Assembly (NCBI GenBank): GCA_029379385.1
Contig: CM055617.1
Location: 15,384,679 to 15,448,678, forward strand
Direction of reading: 5' to 3'
Length of the DNA stretch: 64,000 nt
Source: Quillaja saponaria
Lineage: Eukaryota; Streptophyta; Magnoliopsida; Fabales; Quillajaceae
Positions 1 to 12,545 of the stretch are shown here, piece after piece. The stretch's first letter is position 1. Each line of letters starts with the position of its first letter. A model generated the notes under the pieces. The model did no database searches, was not told the DNA's origin, and worked only from the letters and a program-made list of their open reading frames with translations. The position numbers and the translations under genes were made by a program.

Positions 1-322
1 TCTAGTTATTTTTCTTGTTTATGATATGAATGGAGCGGAGCTTCTTATTATCTTTACAATATTGTTGTGTGAAATCATAAGCATAAGTATATGAATTTTT
101 AGGCATGTTTGATATTGCAGGGAACCTTTACCAAATTTTTAGTAACTTGTTAATTATTATAAGAAGTGAACTTTTACAGTAAACTTCGGTTTTAGAAAAG
201 CTACTTTTATTCTTTAGTTAGGTTATAAGTCAGGTTTTCTTACTTTGTTTCGAAGTTAGGGTTACGGTAGATTGGTTACCTAATCCTTCAGGCCAGTCAT
301 GCCTCCATGAGAAGGTGTGACG
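1..322 (+). repeat. Family T LTR, 3' end (copy 1, cut by window edge)
   Basis: This is the 3' terminal part of a long Ty3/gypsy LTR. It matches, in the same sense, 1430-1719 and 40090-40372, and in reverse the left ends of the LTRs at 14127, 17098, 32643 and 40580. The end reads gtgtgacg, where other copies have gtgtgaca, and a tRNA-Met primer site follows. It is therefore the 5' LTR of a plus-strand element whose left part lies outside the window. Confidence 0.8.
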
Positions 323-324
323 AG

Positions 325-338
325 TTGGTATCAAAGCC
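325..338 (+). other. Primer binding site of family T element
   Basis: The sequence ttggtatcaaagcc is one base from the usual plant initiator tRNA-Met primer site (ttggtatcagagcc) and sits 2 bp after the LTR end. This marks the LTR to internal-region boundary. Confidence 0.75.
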
Positions 339-545
339 TGGGTTTAGAGGTTTGTGACTTTAAATACAGGACGTTATTGCTTTGTTTACGTACGTTACCC
401 TGGGGCGTATGTAGACTTAGTGATACGTTCTAATTCTTCCTGAAATTTCAAGTTGTGATCCTTTAACGTACTATTATTGACCTTATATAATAGGTATGCC
501 TTAAATTCATTTGTGTTTGTTTAGACACAATAACGTGCTATTGTC
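339..545 (+). mobile_element. Family T leader region, truncated
   Basis: The stretch from about 390 to 535 is the reverse complement of about 13920-14060 and 16930-17050, the untranslated leaders of the two minus-strand family T elements. Homology stops near 545, before gag, so the element is truncated or interrupted here. Confidence 0.65.
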
Positions 546-1429
546 GTATTATGAGTTATGTGCGATAATAAAATATCGGCTTTGATTAGGAATTAACCAG
601 TTCTCAGGTGTCTTTGACATGAAATTCAGATCGAAGAAGAATACGGGCGACTTAGCTGAAATCTCAATTTAGTAGCAGTAGCCTCCGCAAGAGTCAAACC
701 TTCTAGTTTAGTTTAACAAACCAACTAGTTGTTTGTGAGATTAATATACTAAAGAATTTTATTATAACAATAGAGAGCAAAGGAGATAAGAGACCTATTT
801 GACCTAGAATGTATGAATTTTCGAAGAACCTACCTTAAAGCTATGTTTTGTCATAGAGAAATGAACTGTGGAAATGCACATATAAGTGTAGTTCATTCAC
901 TTCCTTCTAAGAGATATAAAAGTATTCTTTCCTAGAAAAAAAAAAAAAAAAGGGTTCCTTTTTCCAACGTTAAGTTTACAAACAAATCTCGATATTGAAT
1001 ATTGATGCCTAAAATCAACACACTCAGTGACTAAAAGAATAAAGTCTAAAACATCTTAATTTTGTATGTGGTTATGAACTAGTAAAGAAACCCACTTCAA
1101 ACCTGTTTATTTTATGGTGAAATGGATCATGGAAATATATATACACATCTAGCCCATTTATTTTCTCTCAAGTATTCGTCTTTAAAAAGCATGAAAAGTT
1201 TTTTTAACTTCACGCTTGCAAACTAATTTTAATACTAAATATCAAATCCTTGGAAATAATACACTTTTCAATTAAAAGAAAAGAATAAAATCTAGATTAC
1301 CTTAATATTGTAAGTGCAATAACTTAAATATACAAATTTTTCTGTGTGCCTTATAGAATTGAGAGGGTATAACACTTCGATACTCATTTCTATATGGTTT
1401 CAGGAGAATAGGTATATGTATTTTGTGAA
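546..1429. other. Non-coding stretch, no gene seen
   Basis: AT-rich sequence without a supported reading frame. It holds an A-tract near 938-953. A weak resemblance between about 960-1080 and 1200-1325 suggests an old, very degenerate duplication of about 245 bp. Confidence 0.4.
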
Positions 1430-1719
1430 ATATGTGCTCCTTATTATCTTTATGTTATTGTTGTGTGAAATTATGAGCATAGGTATATGTATTTTGAGGC
1501 ATGTTCCATATTACAGGGAACCTGTGCCAAAATTTTCAGTAACTTGTTAATTATTACAAGAAGTGAACTTTTATAGTGAACTTCGGTTTTGGAAAAAGCT
1601 ACTTTTATTCTTTAGTTGGGTTATGAGTTAGGTTATGTTACTTTGTTTTGAAGTCAGGGTTACTGGTGGATTGGTTACCCAATCCTTCGATCAGTCATGC
1701 CTCCATGAGGGGTGTGACA
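1430..1719 (+). repeat. Family T LTR terminus in inverted orientation
   Basis: This is a plus-sense copy of the last ~290 bp of the LTR, ending exactly at gtgtgaca. The next base begins a minus-sense LTR body that lacks just this terminal part. The simplest reading is that the terminus of copy 3 was flipped in place. Confidence 0.7.
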
Positions 1720-2019
1720 CCAATTTTCACCATAACAACAAATAATTAAATTATTACACAAAACAAAACCAGACACGACATTCAAAACCCTAATGTAACT
1801 GTAAACTTCTTTCTTCTAGCTTTAAGTATAAGATTTTGAAAATACCTTACTGTGCGCTATTGACAAGTCACGAACGCTTCTAGCACATATATCGAAATTC
1901 TGTTACTAAAATAAATATCATCATAAGAGTGGTTAGTCCCACAAACTTAGTGAGTGGAAAAACGTACCCAAATAGTATTAGCATCACTCAACACGTGTAT
2001 TTAATACATAGGATAAATA

Positions 2020-2044
2020 ATATATATATATATATATATATATA
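2020..2044. repeat. (TA)n microsatellite
   Basis: A run of alternating T and A inside the LTR. Similar runs occur at 6169-6189 and 15703-15722. Confidence 0.85.
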
Positions 2045-3601
2045 GATCAAATAATTTCAGAATAATATAAATTCTACAGTAAATTAATTTCACATGTAAA
2101 TAACTACGAAAACGTAAAATTAATCAAACAACCTTCATGAAATACATTGCACACCAAGAAGTCAAACATTCAAATCACAAAAAGCATATAAAAGGCCAAT
2201 AAAGTAACTTAACCCCGCATACTAATATCTCTCACTAGGTAGTTTTGCACTCGCACACTAAACAAAATTATAAAGGAAATCACTGAAATCTCCGAAATCT
2301 CCATACCTCCTTCAAACCCACCCACTGGGGTTGAGTTACTTAATTATTATTTTAAAACACTTATCAGAATCATAGTATCTCAAAATATCCTAGGTGCACC
2401 CGAATTCTATTTTGGAAGTAAAAATTATTTCGAAAAGAAACACATTTTCATTGGCCCTTATCAACCTACAAACAATGTCACACATCAACGTAATTCACTT
2501 AAGTCAATCATAACAATACAATTCTTATTTTCCACTATAATACATAGATATATACATAAATACAACAAAACAATCAAACACAAGAATCTAGCAACCAAAT
2601 GGTAGCAGTTAACCACTTACAGTTTACCTGATTTTACTCGTTACTCCCTCTTGAGTTCACTGCGTATTGTTGATTCAACAATACTTATCCGAAGCTGCAA
2701 TTAAATTTTAAAAGTATTAATAGTTTGACAATTTTATAGGTTATAACCTTTTAATTACAACAATCTAAAGTTACTAAGTTTCAAATATTTACTTAAAGTT
2801 TACTCCTTTTAAGCATTTTCACAACCCCCATTAGATATATGTTTGTTTTCAACTTACACTTTTAACCAATTTAATAAAACAAGTTGAAACATTATCTTTA
2901 GGAAGTTATCTATCTTTCTTATGTAGGCACTTTTCCTAAAATTAGTTTTGAACCCACTCAAATCCTCACACGTACACAAACAGGTTACTTGAATCATATT
3001 CTAGTTCTTATAAAATTCTCTTAATTGGAAATTAAAATACAAAAATTTTCAGTCTAGTTTATCAAGATATTAGAAATATTTTATCTTCAACACCCTACTC
3101 CTAATTCATTCTTTAACAGCTTTCAACATCATTTTTACCAAAACAAGTATAGTCAAAATATGAAAATCACAACCATGGCTTCCAGCACCTCCAAAATAAA
3201 CACACTATGAAATTAAGACTTGCACCATTCCATAATTTCCCCTTAATATGTTAGAAACAATTCTAATTTAGAGTCCTAAGTTAATTCCAACCACAACCCC
3301 CGACGAAGTCTTCTAGACTGACTGAAGCTCACCTAAAATCCTATACAGACCTAGCTGTAGTCCAATAATTCTAACGATAAATATACTTAGAACTAGATTA
3401 CTTAATTTTTTGGATATTATCTCAAGACCTTAAGATACATTTTCTCTCTAGAACTCTTAATTCAATTCAGTCCCAAAAACACTTCGAAATATTAAATTTC
3501 TCAAACTTATCAAATCTGCCCTGCATCCTTTCAAAAACTATTTATCTCTCACTTTCAACACTTCACCCTACAACTAAACATATTTTGCTCATACTCACTA
3601 C

Positions 3602-4759
3602 CAAGGAATTAAAATTCATTTCGAGGTGCCGTTTCGAATAAATTTGAAAATAGGAAATGTTTCAGGAAACTGCCTAGAAACAACATGAAAACGGTAAATT
3701 ATTTGGAAATGCGTGGAAACATATAGCAAAACACATATTATAGTAAATTTCAGTATCTAATATGATTAATTTAGCATATAGATTGTTTATAAATAAATAC
3801 TAAAATAAAAATCTTAATATAGACATACAAATTAAAAGAAAATATCAAACTACATTCTTTATTTTATTTTATTTTATTGGAGAAGGGGAGAATAAACCCT
3901 CGAGTAGGCTTCTAAGAGAGTCGACTATTGACCTTAGCACATGAAAACATGCAAGAAAATATATTATGTAATACATTTGATAATTAATTATAAGAGTCAA
4001 TACAATTAATTTTTTTAAAGTTTAAAAATGATTTTGATAACTCAATACAAAATCTAATTTTTTTTTAGATTTATCTAATTTAATAGTATAATTGATAAGT
4101 AAAAATTTTATTTGCATAACTTATCTATCCATAATATATGTAAAGGAAAGTTATTAATTTTAAATAACAATTTTAGTCCTAATATATCTAACCAGTTTCT
4201 TAGAATTTTTTTTTTCTTCTTTCTTACATAAATTTGAATGACTAAAATAATAATTTTAGTCATAGATATTTTAAAATAAATTAAATGGATTAACTAGTTA
4301 TTTTATTTAGTTGTAGGCCTTTTAAAATATTGCTTGGACCTAACAAGCAAAGCTAGCAATCAAAGCCCAACAAAATTAAAAATAACTCTGCTTTTATGCC
4401 TAAGCCCAACAAAATTAAAAATAACTCTTCCTTTATGCCTAACACATGCATTTTAGTCTTCTTCTCTAACACGAAGCAGAGAGCAGTTCACCATGAAGAG
4501 AGCAAATCTGCACTCTGCACAGTCGCCCACCAACATTGAAAGCCAAGCCGCTATAGGGAAAAATTGCATTTCGCTATATCTAACAGAAGTTTAGATCTAA
4601 AATTTTTTAACTCTCTGGATTGATCTTTTTAGAATGAAAATGATGAAAACTGGCACCGATTCCATCGAAACTCCATAGGTATATTTCTGTAAGTGAGTTT
4701 TGTGTCGAAAAGTCTAGAAACCGAATTCGATTCGCCCGTTTATGACTTTTTGTACCTTG
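3602..4759. mobile_element. Non-autonomous hAT-like DNA transposon inside an LTR
   Basis: The insertion begins caagg and ends ccttg (short terminal inverted repeats). It is flanked by 8-bp near-duplicates, ctcactac at 3594-3601 and ctcattac at 4760-4767. The same LTR without the insertion is present near 34785-34800, where ctcactac runs straight on to tcactttcatc. An empty site plus an 8-bp duplication points to the hAT superfamily. No transposase is encoded. The inverted repeat is short and imperfect, so the class is less certain than the insertion itself. Confidence 0.6.
4363..4440. repeat. 39-bp tandem duplication
   Basis: Two adjacent copies of a 39-bp unit beginning aagcccaacaaaatt, with a few differences, inside the hAT-like insertion. 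Confidence 0.8.
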
Positions 4760-5577
4760 CTCATTACAAACTTTCATCAAATTCTCAACTCACCACATCA
4801 ACTAACCACTCTTTACTCCTGTTTATGAACTTTTTATTCAATTCCAATAACAACTAGCTACCAAAAATTTAATCTACTAAGTTTTAGTTAAAAAGTTATA
4901 ACTAGTTTTCTTGTAAATATTTTATCAAACATCTTGAGTATATAAATTACTTCCATTGACACGTGTGTGTGTGTATATATATACCTATCTCAATAATTCA
5001 ACATAAATCCTTTAATCTCAGTCATATTTATATTCTAATTTGCATTTAAATTAAACTAACTACTTAATATTTATCAAAACTTGAATTAAACTATACTCAT
5101 ATCAACCTAATACAACTTCACAATTTACTTTTTTTCCCCAATTACACACACCGATGAACACTTCACCCTTTATAATCAAACCCTTAACACTATAACTCAC
5201 TAATTCATACCTCTAACTCATCAAACATCAAAGAATCTATTAACTTAGAGTAGCTAAGCTAGAAATTTTAAAGACAAAGTTGCTGAAAATATACCCTTTA
5301 CCTAAGCCCCCCTAAACTGCCACTCCTTCCATGCTTGCTGTCTCCTTCCCTAAGCAAAGTCTACGACTGGACTTGCAAGGCTGCTATTGGCTTCCTCTTG
5401 CTACCACCATTGGCTGGAGCTACTACTTTCCCTTTTGCTGCCACCATTCACCTATCCAAAGGAAGGACAAGGTTTGCAGGTGGCTGCAACAAACCCAAAA
5501 CAGAGCTACCATATACCTCATGGCAAAAGGGCTGTTTTGTGGTCAAAGGGCTTTGCTACTTAACGGGATGAAGCAAC

Positions 5578-7950
5578 AAAGGAATACGTTATCCACTCAC
5601 AAGTTTATTGATGTAGCTCGTCACTTCCTTTTGTGTTCACTTGCGTTGTTAGCTTAACAACATGTTCTGAAGCTGTAACTAAAATTTTCAAGTATTACTT
5701 AGTTTATAAATTTCATAGTTGTAATCTTCTAGTTACTAAAACTCATATATCCATCTTTATGCATTTCTTTCAAACTAAATCCTCTCATTGGTATGTATCT
5801 TGAAAGTTAACTTTAATTCCGTTTCATGTATGTATATATTTTATCTATACATACCAAGAGTATCAACATTTATCCCTTAATACAACATTATTCCAAGTAT
5901 TACATTCAACTTAAGTTAATCTTTTAAAACCAACTAAGGAACTTGGATCATGACATTTCTAATATTATTCCAAAATTTACCTTTCGTAACTATTTAACTA
6001 ATAACTGCTTTACTCTTTGTTCTTAGACTTTTATTCAAATTTAAATAATACTTAGTCCTCAAGATTCAACTTACGAAGTTCTATTGAAGTTCTATTCATT
6101 ACATTACAATTAGTTTCATTGAGGCTTATCGACAAAATCCTTAAGGGTAACCAATTTCATTTCATTTCTTATATATATATATATATATAACCTTAATTCA
6201 CGACATTTACGTTACCTATAATTCTAACATTGGTTTTAAAGTTAAATTAATCATTCAAGAGGTACTACAAGCATAGATTACTAAGGTTTAACAACAAACT
6301 ATTACCACATTCTTCACTAACATAATTAGAACATCCTTAACATTACTCTTTTACTCAACCTACTACTCAAAATATTTCACCTAATTCTCATACACAACCG
6401 AAAGAATAATAATAATTATATTTTTTTAGACATTTTATCAAACATCTTAAGAGCATAAGTTCCTCTCATTAATGTGTGTGTATACTTATATATGCATACA
6501 CCAAGAATTCAACATAAATACATAAATTTCCATCTGATTCATATTCCAACTTGAATTTAAATTAAACTAACTACCTAATTTTCACCAAAGCTTGAATTAA
6601 ATTATTCTAATGTCAACCTTTCCCAATTATCAAATAACCACCCGATATATTCTCTTGTCTCTAACTTTCTATTCATAAACTCATGCATTCCTAATTCTAA
6701 ATTACCACACAATCAATAATCGTAAAAAAATTGAGATGCTAAGCTATAAACTACCATATAATTAAGAGGGCTAGCTCCCGAACCACCACTTCTGAACAAT
6801 CAATTTAGCTTCTTGCAACTCCACATTCATCCATGTTACCTACCCATCAAAATTCTAAACTCCCCACCAACCTCCTTGCTTATCTTAACATCACTCTGTA
6901 TAAACCTTTTCCACCTGTTCTCTTCCATCAAAATCTCAAACTAATCCCTTGCTCTACAACTGAACTTTTCTGCCAAGGTTAAGGTCTTAAGCCCTTCTTG
7001 CCTTTCTTCTTCTCCGCCACTGGAGTAGCTGTTGCCGTTGCCGAAAACTGGGTCTTGGTGCTCTCTTCTTGACCTTCAATTTATCTTTAGCATACCCATC
7101 TTTCGCCATACTCTTTACGTAAACCTTAACTTTCTCCAAAATTACAGGCTTTCTTTTGGAGAATATCGCCTCTTTCCCAAGACAAAGTAAGGCTGACTTC
7201 ATATCCGGGTAGAATTTTCCCTTTGCGCACATTAACAAAAGCCTCACCTTTGACCTTGTCAACCTTCTTGGTCTTGATGGAAAGGTCACCTTCACCGTTA
7301 AAAAGAGTAAGATCAGATAGAAGCTTATTGAAAAGATTCCGAGACCATTCAAGGCAATTCGTCTCGGCCTAGTGCCAATGGTGAATGTTAGCGTTGTCAG
7401 GTCTATCGTACACGATCCAACATTTGTCGACCTTGCTGTACTTAGCCATTGATGAACGTGAAAGAGAAAACAATTAGAAGTATTACCAGTGTTTGATGGG
7501 ATAAACTGGGAATTGGCTACTTTAGAAAGTTCAAACAAAAACAAAGAAGATCAGGGAAGCTTCCTCGGCAGATTCAAAGGAAAGAAAAGCCAAGCTCTCC
7601 TGAATTTTCGAGAAGTAGGGAAAACAAAAGAAACAAAGGCGGTGGAATACCCAATGTAACCGACCAAAGCAAGAGAAGAAAGAATAAAAAAAATATAAGA
7701 AAAGAAAACTAAAGACAATAACATAAAGTCAAGGTCAATATTTTTATTTGTTTTTGTTTGTGATCGTGGTTAATTCTATATATGTGAGTGTTAATAATCC
7801 ATTTATTTTAATTTACTTGGTTTATAGCACAAGTTATACACAAAAAATTTAAATGTATATAAAAAAATTAGGTTATAATATGTTTAATTAAATTGTTATC
7901 TATTTAATTTGTTTATGTATTTGTTATTTTATAACCAAAATTTACATATT
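5578..7950 (-). repeat. Family T LTR (copy 4), carrying a captured gene fragment
   Basis: It starts in the middle of the LTR and aligns with 15203 onward (aatacgttat, then cactcacaagtttattgat). It joins copy 3 abruptly at 5577/5578. The alignment reaches about 6760 and picks up again near 7690, with the A-rich LTR segment that precedes gtcaaagtc-like sequence at 19360. Between these lies an AHA1 gene fragment. The LTR 5' boundary near 7950 is eroded. Confidence 0.65.
6770..7449 (-). pseudogene. AHSA1-like: AHA1 (activator of Hsp90 ATPase) gene fragment, broken
   Basis: Reading leftward from an ATG at 7449, the sequence begins MAKYSKVDKCWIVYDRPD and goes on through CLEWSRNLF, LSDLTLFNGEGDL and KGEAFVNVRKGKILPGYE. 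This is the conserved order of the AHA1 N-terminal domain, which binds the Hsp90 middle domain and stimulates its ATPase. A conserved tryptophan codon is a stop at codon 27. After LSWE there is an internal deletion, then PVILEKVKVYVKSMAKDG. A frameshift follows, then GLKTLTLAEKFSCRARD and, after a stop, FEILMEENRWKRF and LQEAKLIVQKW from the start of the second (AHSA1/Bet v1-like) domain. The C-terminus is missing. No intron interrupts the first ~90 codons, which suggests a cDNA origin, but I do not know the parent's intron positions. It is embedded in LTR sequence, so it was probably captured by or inserted into the retrotransposon. Confidence 0.85.
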
Positions 7951-9433
7951 AAATCTAAAGCTTAGGTTTCCTCTTAAAATAAATGTCTCCCGAATTTCAA
8001 TAAAAAGGATACGGATAAATTGTTTTCCTAAAGCAATTAATAGAGATGAATATTGTTGCTTCATAGCAACTTCGGGTTTCTATGTGGTTTCTTATTCATT
8101 ATGATGTTTCCAGACAACTTTTTAAACATAATACTTTTTAATTGAAATTCATAGACTTATCTATCTACAATTGTCACTGGATACTCCTCATATATATATA
8201 TTAATTTTCTATCCATTTACACTTCTTAAACCCATAAAATGTGAGATTCTTCAGGTAATTACTTCTGAAACATGAACACATGAGAGACTGGATGTACCTA
8301 TCCCAATCTAGCAGTAAAGACTCATCGCTTTAGTTTCATACACCTAAATTAAAATCAAAACCTTTCCATATACTTTTCTTTCTAGAAAAGAGGTAGAATA
8401 AATTAAATAAATATTCATTATTTTTACCACGAACTATTTTCCTTTATTAAAAATAGTTGTAGTTTTGCTAATATCTGTAGGTTCCTTAATCTTCTTATTT
8501 CCTCTAAAGTATGCACATTTATTATATATATATATATAATTCAAATATGTAAAAACTATTGTGTTCCTTTTTATTCAAAATAAAATATTAATACCTTATG
8601 CAGATTCTAAAAGTTAAATTAATTAATTGAAAGACTTAAAAGTCTAGTTTAGGGAAGTTGAGGGGTGAGAATATTCAAGATTCATCTCAAATACATTACA
8701 AATAGAATCTAATCCCCTTTTCATTTCTTTGCATTTTCTTTTATATTTGATTTATTAATTCCTTTCTATGTGACTTTTTAGGAGTCGTCTAAGCAACATT
8801 GATATACGCGATACATAGTTTTCATCCAATTGGTGTTGGCTCTACCCATCTAAAATAAATATCTTAACTGTAATTCCTTTGTACATGAATATGTGGAGCT
8901 AGGCATGTTTGAAAGCATAGGAGAACGTTCTTTTGCTAATATTATTACCAATATTTGATAGTAGATTATTCATAGCATTACTATACCTTCCATATTCATT
9001 GTGGGTTAGTTATTTGTTAGCACAGGTTTAGCTTACGATGTATCTGAAAGCCCTTGACCAAATGAGTATTTTACAAAGAGTCGACAAGGAATTCCTGTAA
9101 TAATTGGTCATCTTTTGGAATAACTTGATTAATTTAGTAGATCTTTTTAAGAGGCCCCATTGTTATACAATGGTTGGTTGTTCAATGAATGGTGGTACCT
9201 ACCGTTTCTTTTTGGGGTCAATATCAACAATCCAGTTTATCCAATGGTAAACCAAATCCAAATTATAGAGTTATGACACAATCAAACCTAAATGAACAAA
9301 GTATTGAGTTTAACCGTATTAACCTTGACTGGGACTTATTACTCACTTGTGTACTAAGCATTTTACTTTCTAATTATTTCTTCAATTAGGAGAAGAAAAG
9401 AGAATAATAAATATATAGTAGAAATTCTCTTAT
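7951..9433. other. AT-rich intergenic stretch, no gene seen
   Basis: No domain, splice pattern or repeat family was recognised. A short open frame at 9189-9389 has no recognisable similarity. A (TA)n run lies near 8523-8540. Confidence 0.4.
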
Positions 9434-12400
9434 CTCATTCGAAATAATATACTCAACTCAACTCAACTAAGTCTTAAATCCTAAATTAGGTGGGGTCAGC
9501 TATATGAATCATTTTCCTCCATTTGCATATATCCGAGACACTAATTTTAGTAATTCCTAAAGCAGCCATATCTTCCTTGATGACTGTCCCCATGTAAGTT
9601 TTGGTATCCCTTGACCACGTCTAACACCTGACACTTGTACCAAGTCACATTTCTTAACTACTGCGTTTATTGGCTAACGTTGGATATATCCAAACCAACT
9701 GTAGGCAATTCTCTTTCATTTTTTTCTCAATAGGTGCTACTTCCACCTTCTTACGGATCTCCTCATTCCTTATTTTATCCTTTCTTGTATGGCTGGTCAC
9801 CTATCTTGATATTCTCATTTCGGCTACTCCCATCTTATGTGAATGTTGCTTCTTAACTTGCCTAACATTCGGTACCATACAAAATAACTGATCTCACTGC
9901 TGTCTTGTAAAATTTTCTTTTCAATCTATTCGGGAGTTTAGGATCACATAAAACTCCCAAAACACTTCGCCACTTCACCCACCCTACCTTAATCTTATGG
10001 TTTAAATCATAGCTTAATTGCGCCTACCTTTTTGTATAAATAAACTTAAATAATTATACACATCATTTATAAGGATTGTCTGACATTCCAAAATTATTTC
10101 ATTTGGGTCTCCTCTAGTTTCACTGAAATCGTACTCCGTATACTTTTGTTTTTATTTGACTCAATCTAAGGTCCTTTAGATTCTAACGCGTTTCTCCACA
10201 TTTCTAGTTTGGAATATAAACCTTCTTTAATTTCGTTTACCAACATGATATCATCAGCAAATAGCATGCACTATGGAGCCCTATCTTGAATATTATAGGT
10301 AAGTTCATCAATGATTAAAGCAAATAGGTAAAGGCTTGAGGATGAACTTTGGTGAACACCTATCATAATTGGGAACTCTTTAGTCATACCATCTATGGTC
10401 CGCACCCTAGTCATTACTCTCTTATACATATCTTTAATAACTTCTACATATTTAGTTGGGACCTTATTCTTCTCGAGTACTCACTACAAGACTTGTCTTG
10501 ATACTCTATCATATGCTTTTTCTAAATCAATAAAGGCCATATGAAGATCCTTTTTCTTTTCTTTATATTTTTCTATTAATCTCCCAAGTAAGAAAATAGC
10601 CTCCATTGTAGATCTTCCCTGCATAAAGCCATATTGATTCTTAGAAACTATATTCTTATTCCTAAGCCTACCCTCAATCACTCTCTCCCACAACTCAATT
10701 ATATGACTTATAAGTTTTATTGCTTGATAATTCATACAACTTTGAATATCTCCTTTATTCTTATAAATAGGGATTAACATACTCTTCTTCCACCCATTGG
10801 GCATTTTCTTAGTTTCTAAAATCTTGTTAAAAAGATTTGTAAGCCAAGTTACTCTAATATCTCCTAGGCATCTCCAAACTTCTATTGGTGTATCATCTGG
10901 GCCCATTGCCTTACCATTCTTCATCTTATGAATAGGTTCTTTAACCTCCTATGCTCTAATCTGGTAAACAAATCTACGGCTCGTATCATCAAATGCGTCA
11001 TCAAGATCCCTACTATCATTCCTTAACTTTCCATTAAATAAAGTATTAAAATAAGTTCACCATCTCTCATTAATCTCCTCTTTCTTAACTAAAACCCTAT
11101 CCTCCTTATTCTTAATGTAGATTAATACAATTTAAGTCTTTAGTTCATTTTTCCCTTTGCTTGGTAATCCTATAAATATCCTTCTCTCTATCCTTTGTCT
11201 CTAACTTGTAGTAAAGTCCTTCACAAGCCTTGCCCTTAACTTCCCTAACTGCTTTCTTAGCATCTTTTCAAGTTTGTCTAAAACATTTATAATTATCTTC
11301 ATTTCTACACTCGTGTAATCTTTTATAACACTCTTTTTTAACTTTAATAGATTGTTGAACTTCTTCATTCTACCACCATGTCTCCTTAGTTGGAGGTTTA
11401 CAGTCATCTACTTTTACTTAACACCTCTCTAACCGTATTCTTGATACGACTCGCCATCTCATCCCTAAATCATATTAGACTCACCCTTCACAGATCACCC
11501 TGTAATATATATATATATTTTTAAAAGAGCCATCTTCCCTCCATTCAAATTCTACCATCTAGTCTTATTACACCTATTACTTCTATGCTTTTGCTTCCAA
11601 CACTTAACACCAACATCCACCTACCATAAGTTTATGCTGGGACACTAAGTACTTGCTAGGCATAACTTAACAATCCTTACAAACCGCTCTATCAACCCTC
11701 CTAGTTAGAACAAAATTTATTTAGCTCTTATTCGGCCCACTACTAAAGGTGACTAAGTGCGACTTTCATTTTTTAAAGAACATGTTAGCTAAAATCAAGT
11801 CATACGTAACAAAAAAATCTAAAATAGTCTCTCTACCCTCATTTCTATCTCCATAACCATAGCCTCCATGTACTATATCAAAACCCTTGTTAGTACTTTC
11901 CTACATGACCGTTTAAATCGGCTCCAATAAACAGTTTCTCTTCTAAAGGTACTCCTTAGACTATCTCCTTTAAATCATCCCAAAAAACCTTCTTTGTAGA
12001 TTCTTCCAGTCCTATTTGTGGAGCATAGGCACAAATGATATTGAAGGTCCTTCTCGTCTAATCATTAATTTCACTAAAGTTATTATATCATCTTTCCTCT
12101 TAACTTCAACAACCTCGTCTTTTAAATTTCCATCTATAATAATCGTCCACTCCATTCTTATTTTTAGTTTTACCAACTATACCACATCTTGAAACTTGTT
12201 CTCTCTATCTCTCTAGCCTTTTCTCCTATCCACTTAGTTTCTTGAAAGCAAGCAATAGTAATCCTCTTTCTACTCATAGTATCTACAAGCTCTCTCAATT
12301 TACCAGTAAAAGTCTCTATCTTCCAAGTAGCTATGTGAATCTTATCCTAGACTAGCTTCTTTACTCGCACCCGCCCTCGGTGTGAGAACCATTGCTCATT

Positions 12401-12545
12401 TTGCACCACACTCGGGAGCCAATGTGGAGCGCCACTAAGGATGTGATGACCCAACCCTTGCTTATTTCTCACTACACTTGGGATCTGATACAATGTGTCC
12501 CTAAGATGGTTACGCCTCAATGAATATTCGGTAGGATTCATCATC
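9434..12545 (-). mobile_element. RTE-type LINE, nearly full length, inactive
   Basis: A 3.1-kb element read leftward. The 5' part encodes an apurinic-type endonuclease, the middle a reverse transcriptase, and the 3' end has the plant RTE signature (gattcatatagctgaccccac) followed by a short tandem tail of ttgag units at 9434-9460. Length and order agree with plant RTE elements, which are about 3.2 kb. A 3' fragment of a related element lies at 29850-30508 on the other strand. No target duplication was identified. Confidence 0.85.
9500..12345 (-). pseudogene. RTE ORF2: endonuclease plus reverse transcriptase, decayed
   Basis: The endonuclease begins near 12345 (IHIATWKIETFTGKLREL, then ACFQETKWIGEKAREIE) and includes APQIG and GADLNGHVGK, where the aspartate and asparagine belong to the catalytic set. 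The longest open piece, 10484-10924, has reverse transcriptase motifs: GKAMGPDDTPIEVW, PIYKNKGDIQSC, NQYGFMQGRSTMEAI and FIDLEKAYDRV. The catalytic LFADDIML motif lies near 10243-10266. The C-terminal part reads KFYKTAVRSVILYGTEC, HKMGVAEMR and, at the end, KWRKMIHIADPT near 9500. Stops and frameshifts break it into several pieces, so no functional protein is expected. The family's role is target-primed reverse transcription in the nucleus. Confidence 0.85.

Larger units (their letters stand above)
1720..5577 (-). repeat. Family T long LTR body (copy 3)
   Basis: Minus-sense LTR sequence that lines up with 32993-35300 from its first bases (ccaattttcacc against ccaattctcatc). The alignment is continuous to about 3601, is broken by a 1.16-kb insertion, and resumes at 4768. 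It belongs to the long variant, which carries an extra block of about 0.85 kb that is missing from the LTR at 17098-19510. From about 5310 to 5577 it enters a segment that differs between copies. Small open frames there, such as 5331-5657, match nothing I know. Confidence 0.75.

Noticed and set aside
5331..5657. 108-codon open frame in LTR copy 3, overlapped by a second plus-strand frame
   Set aside because: It lies in the copy-specific LTR segment, shows no domain or signal peptide, and starts in LTR sequence; treated as chance.
9189..9389. 66-codon open frame
   Set aside because: No recognisable motif and no splice or promoter context.
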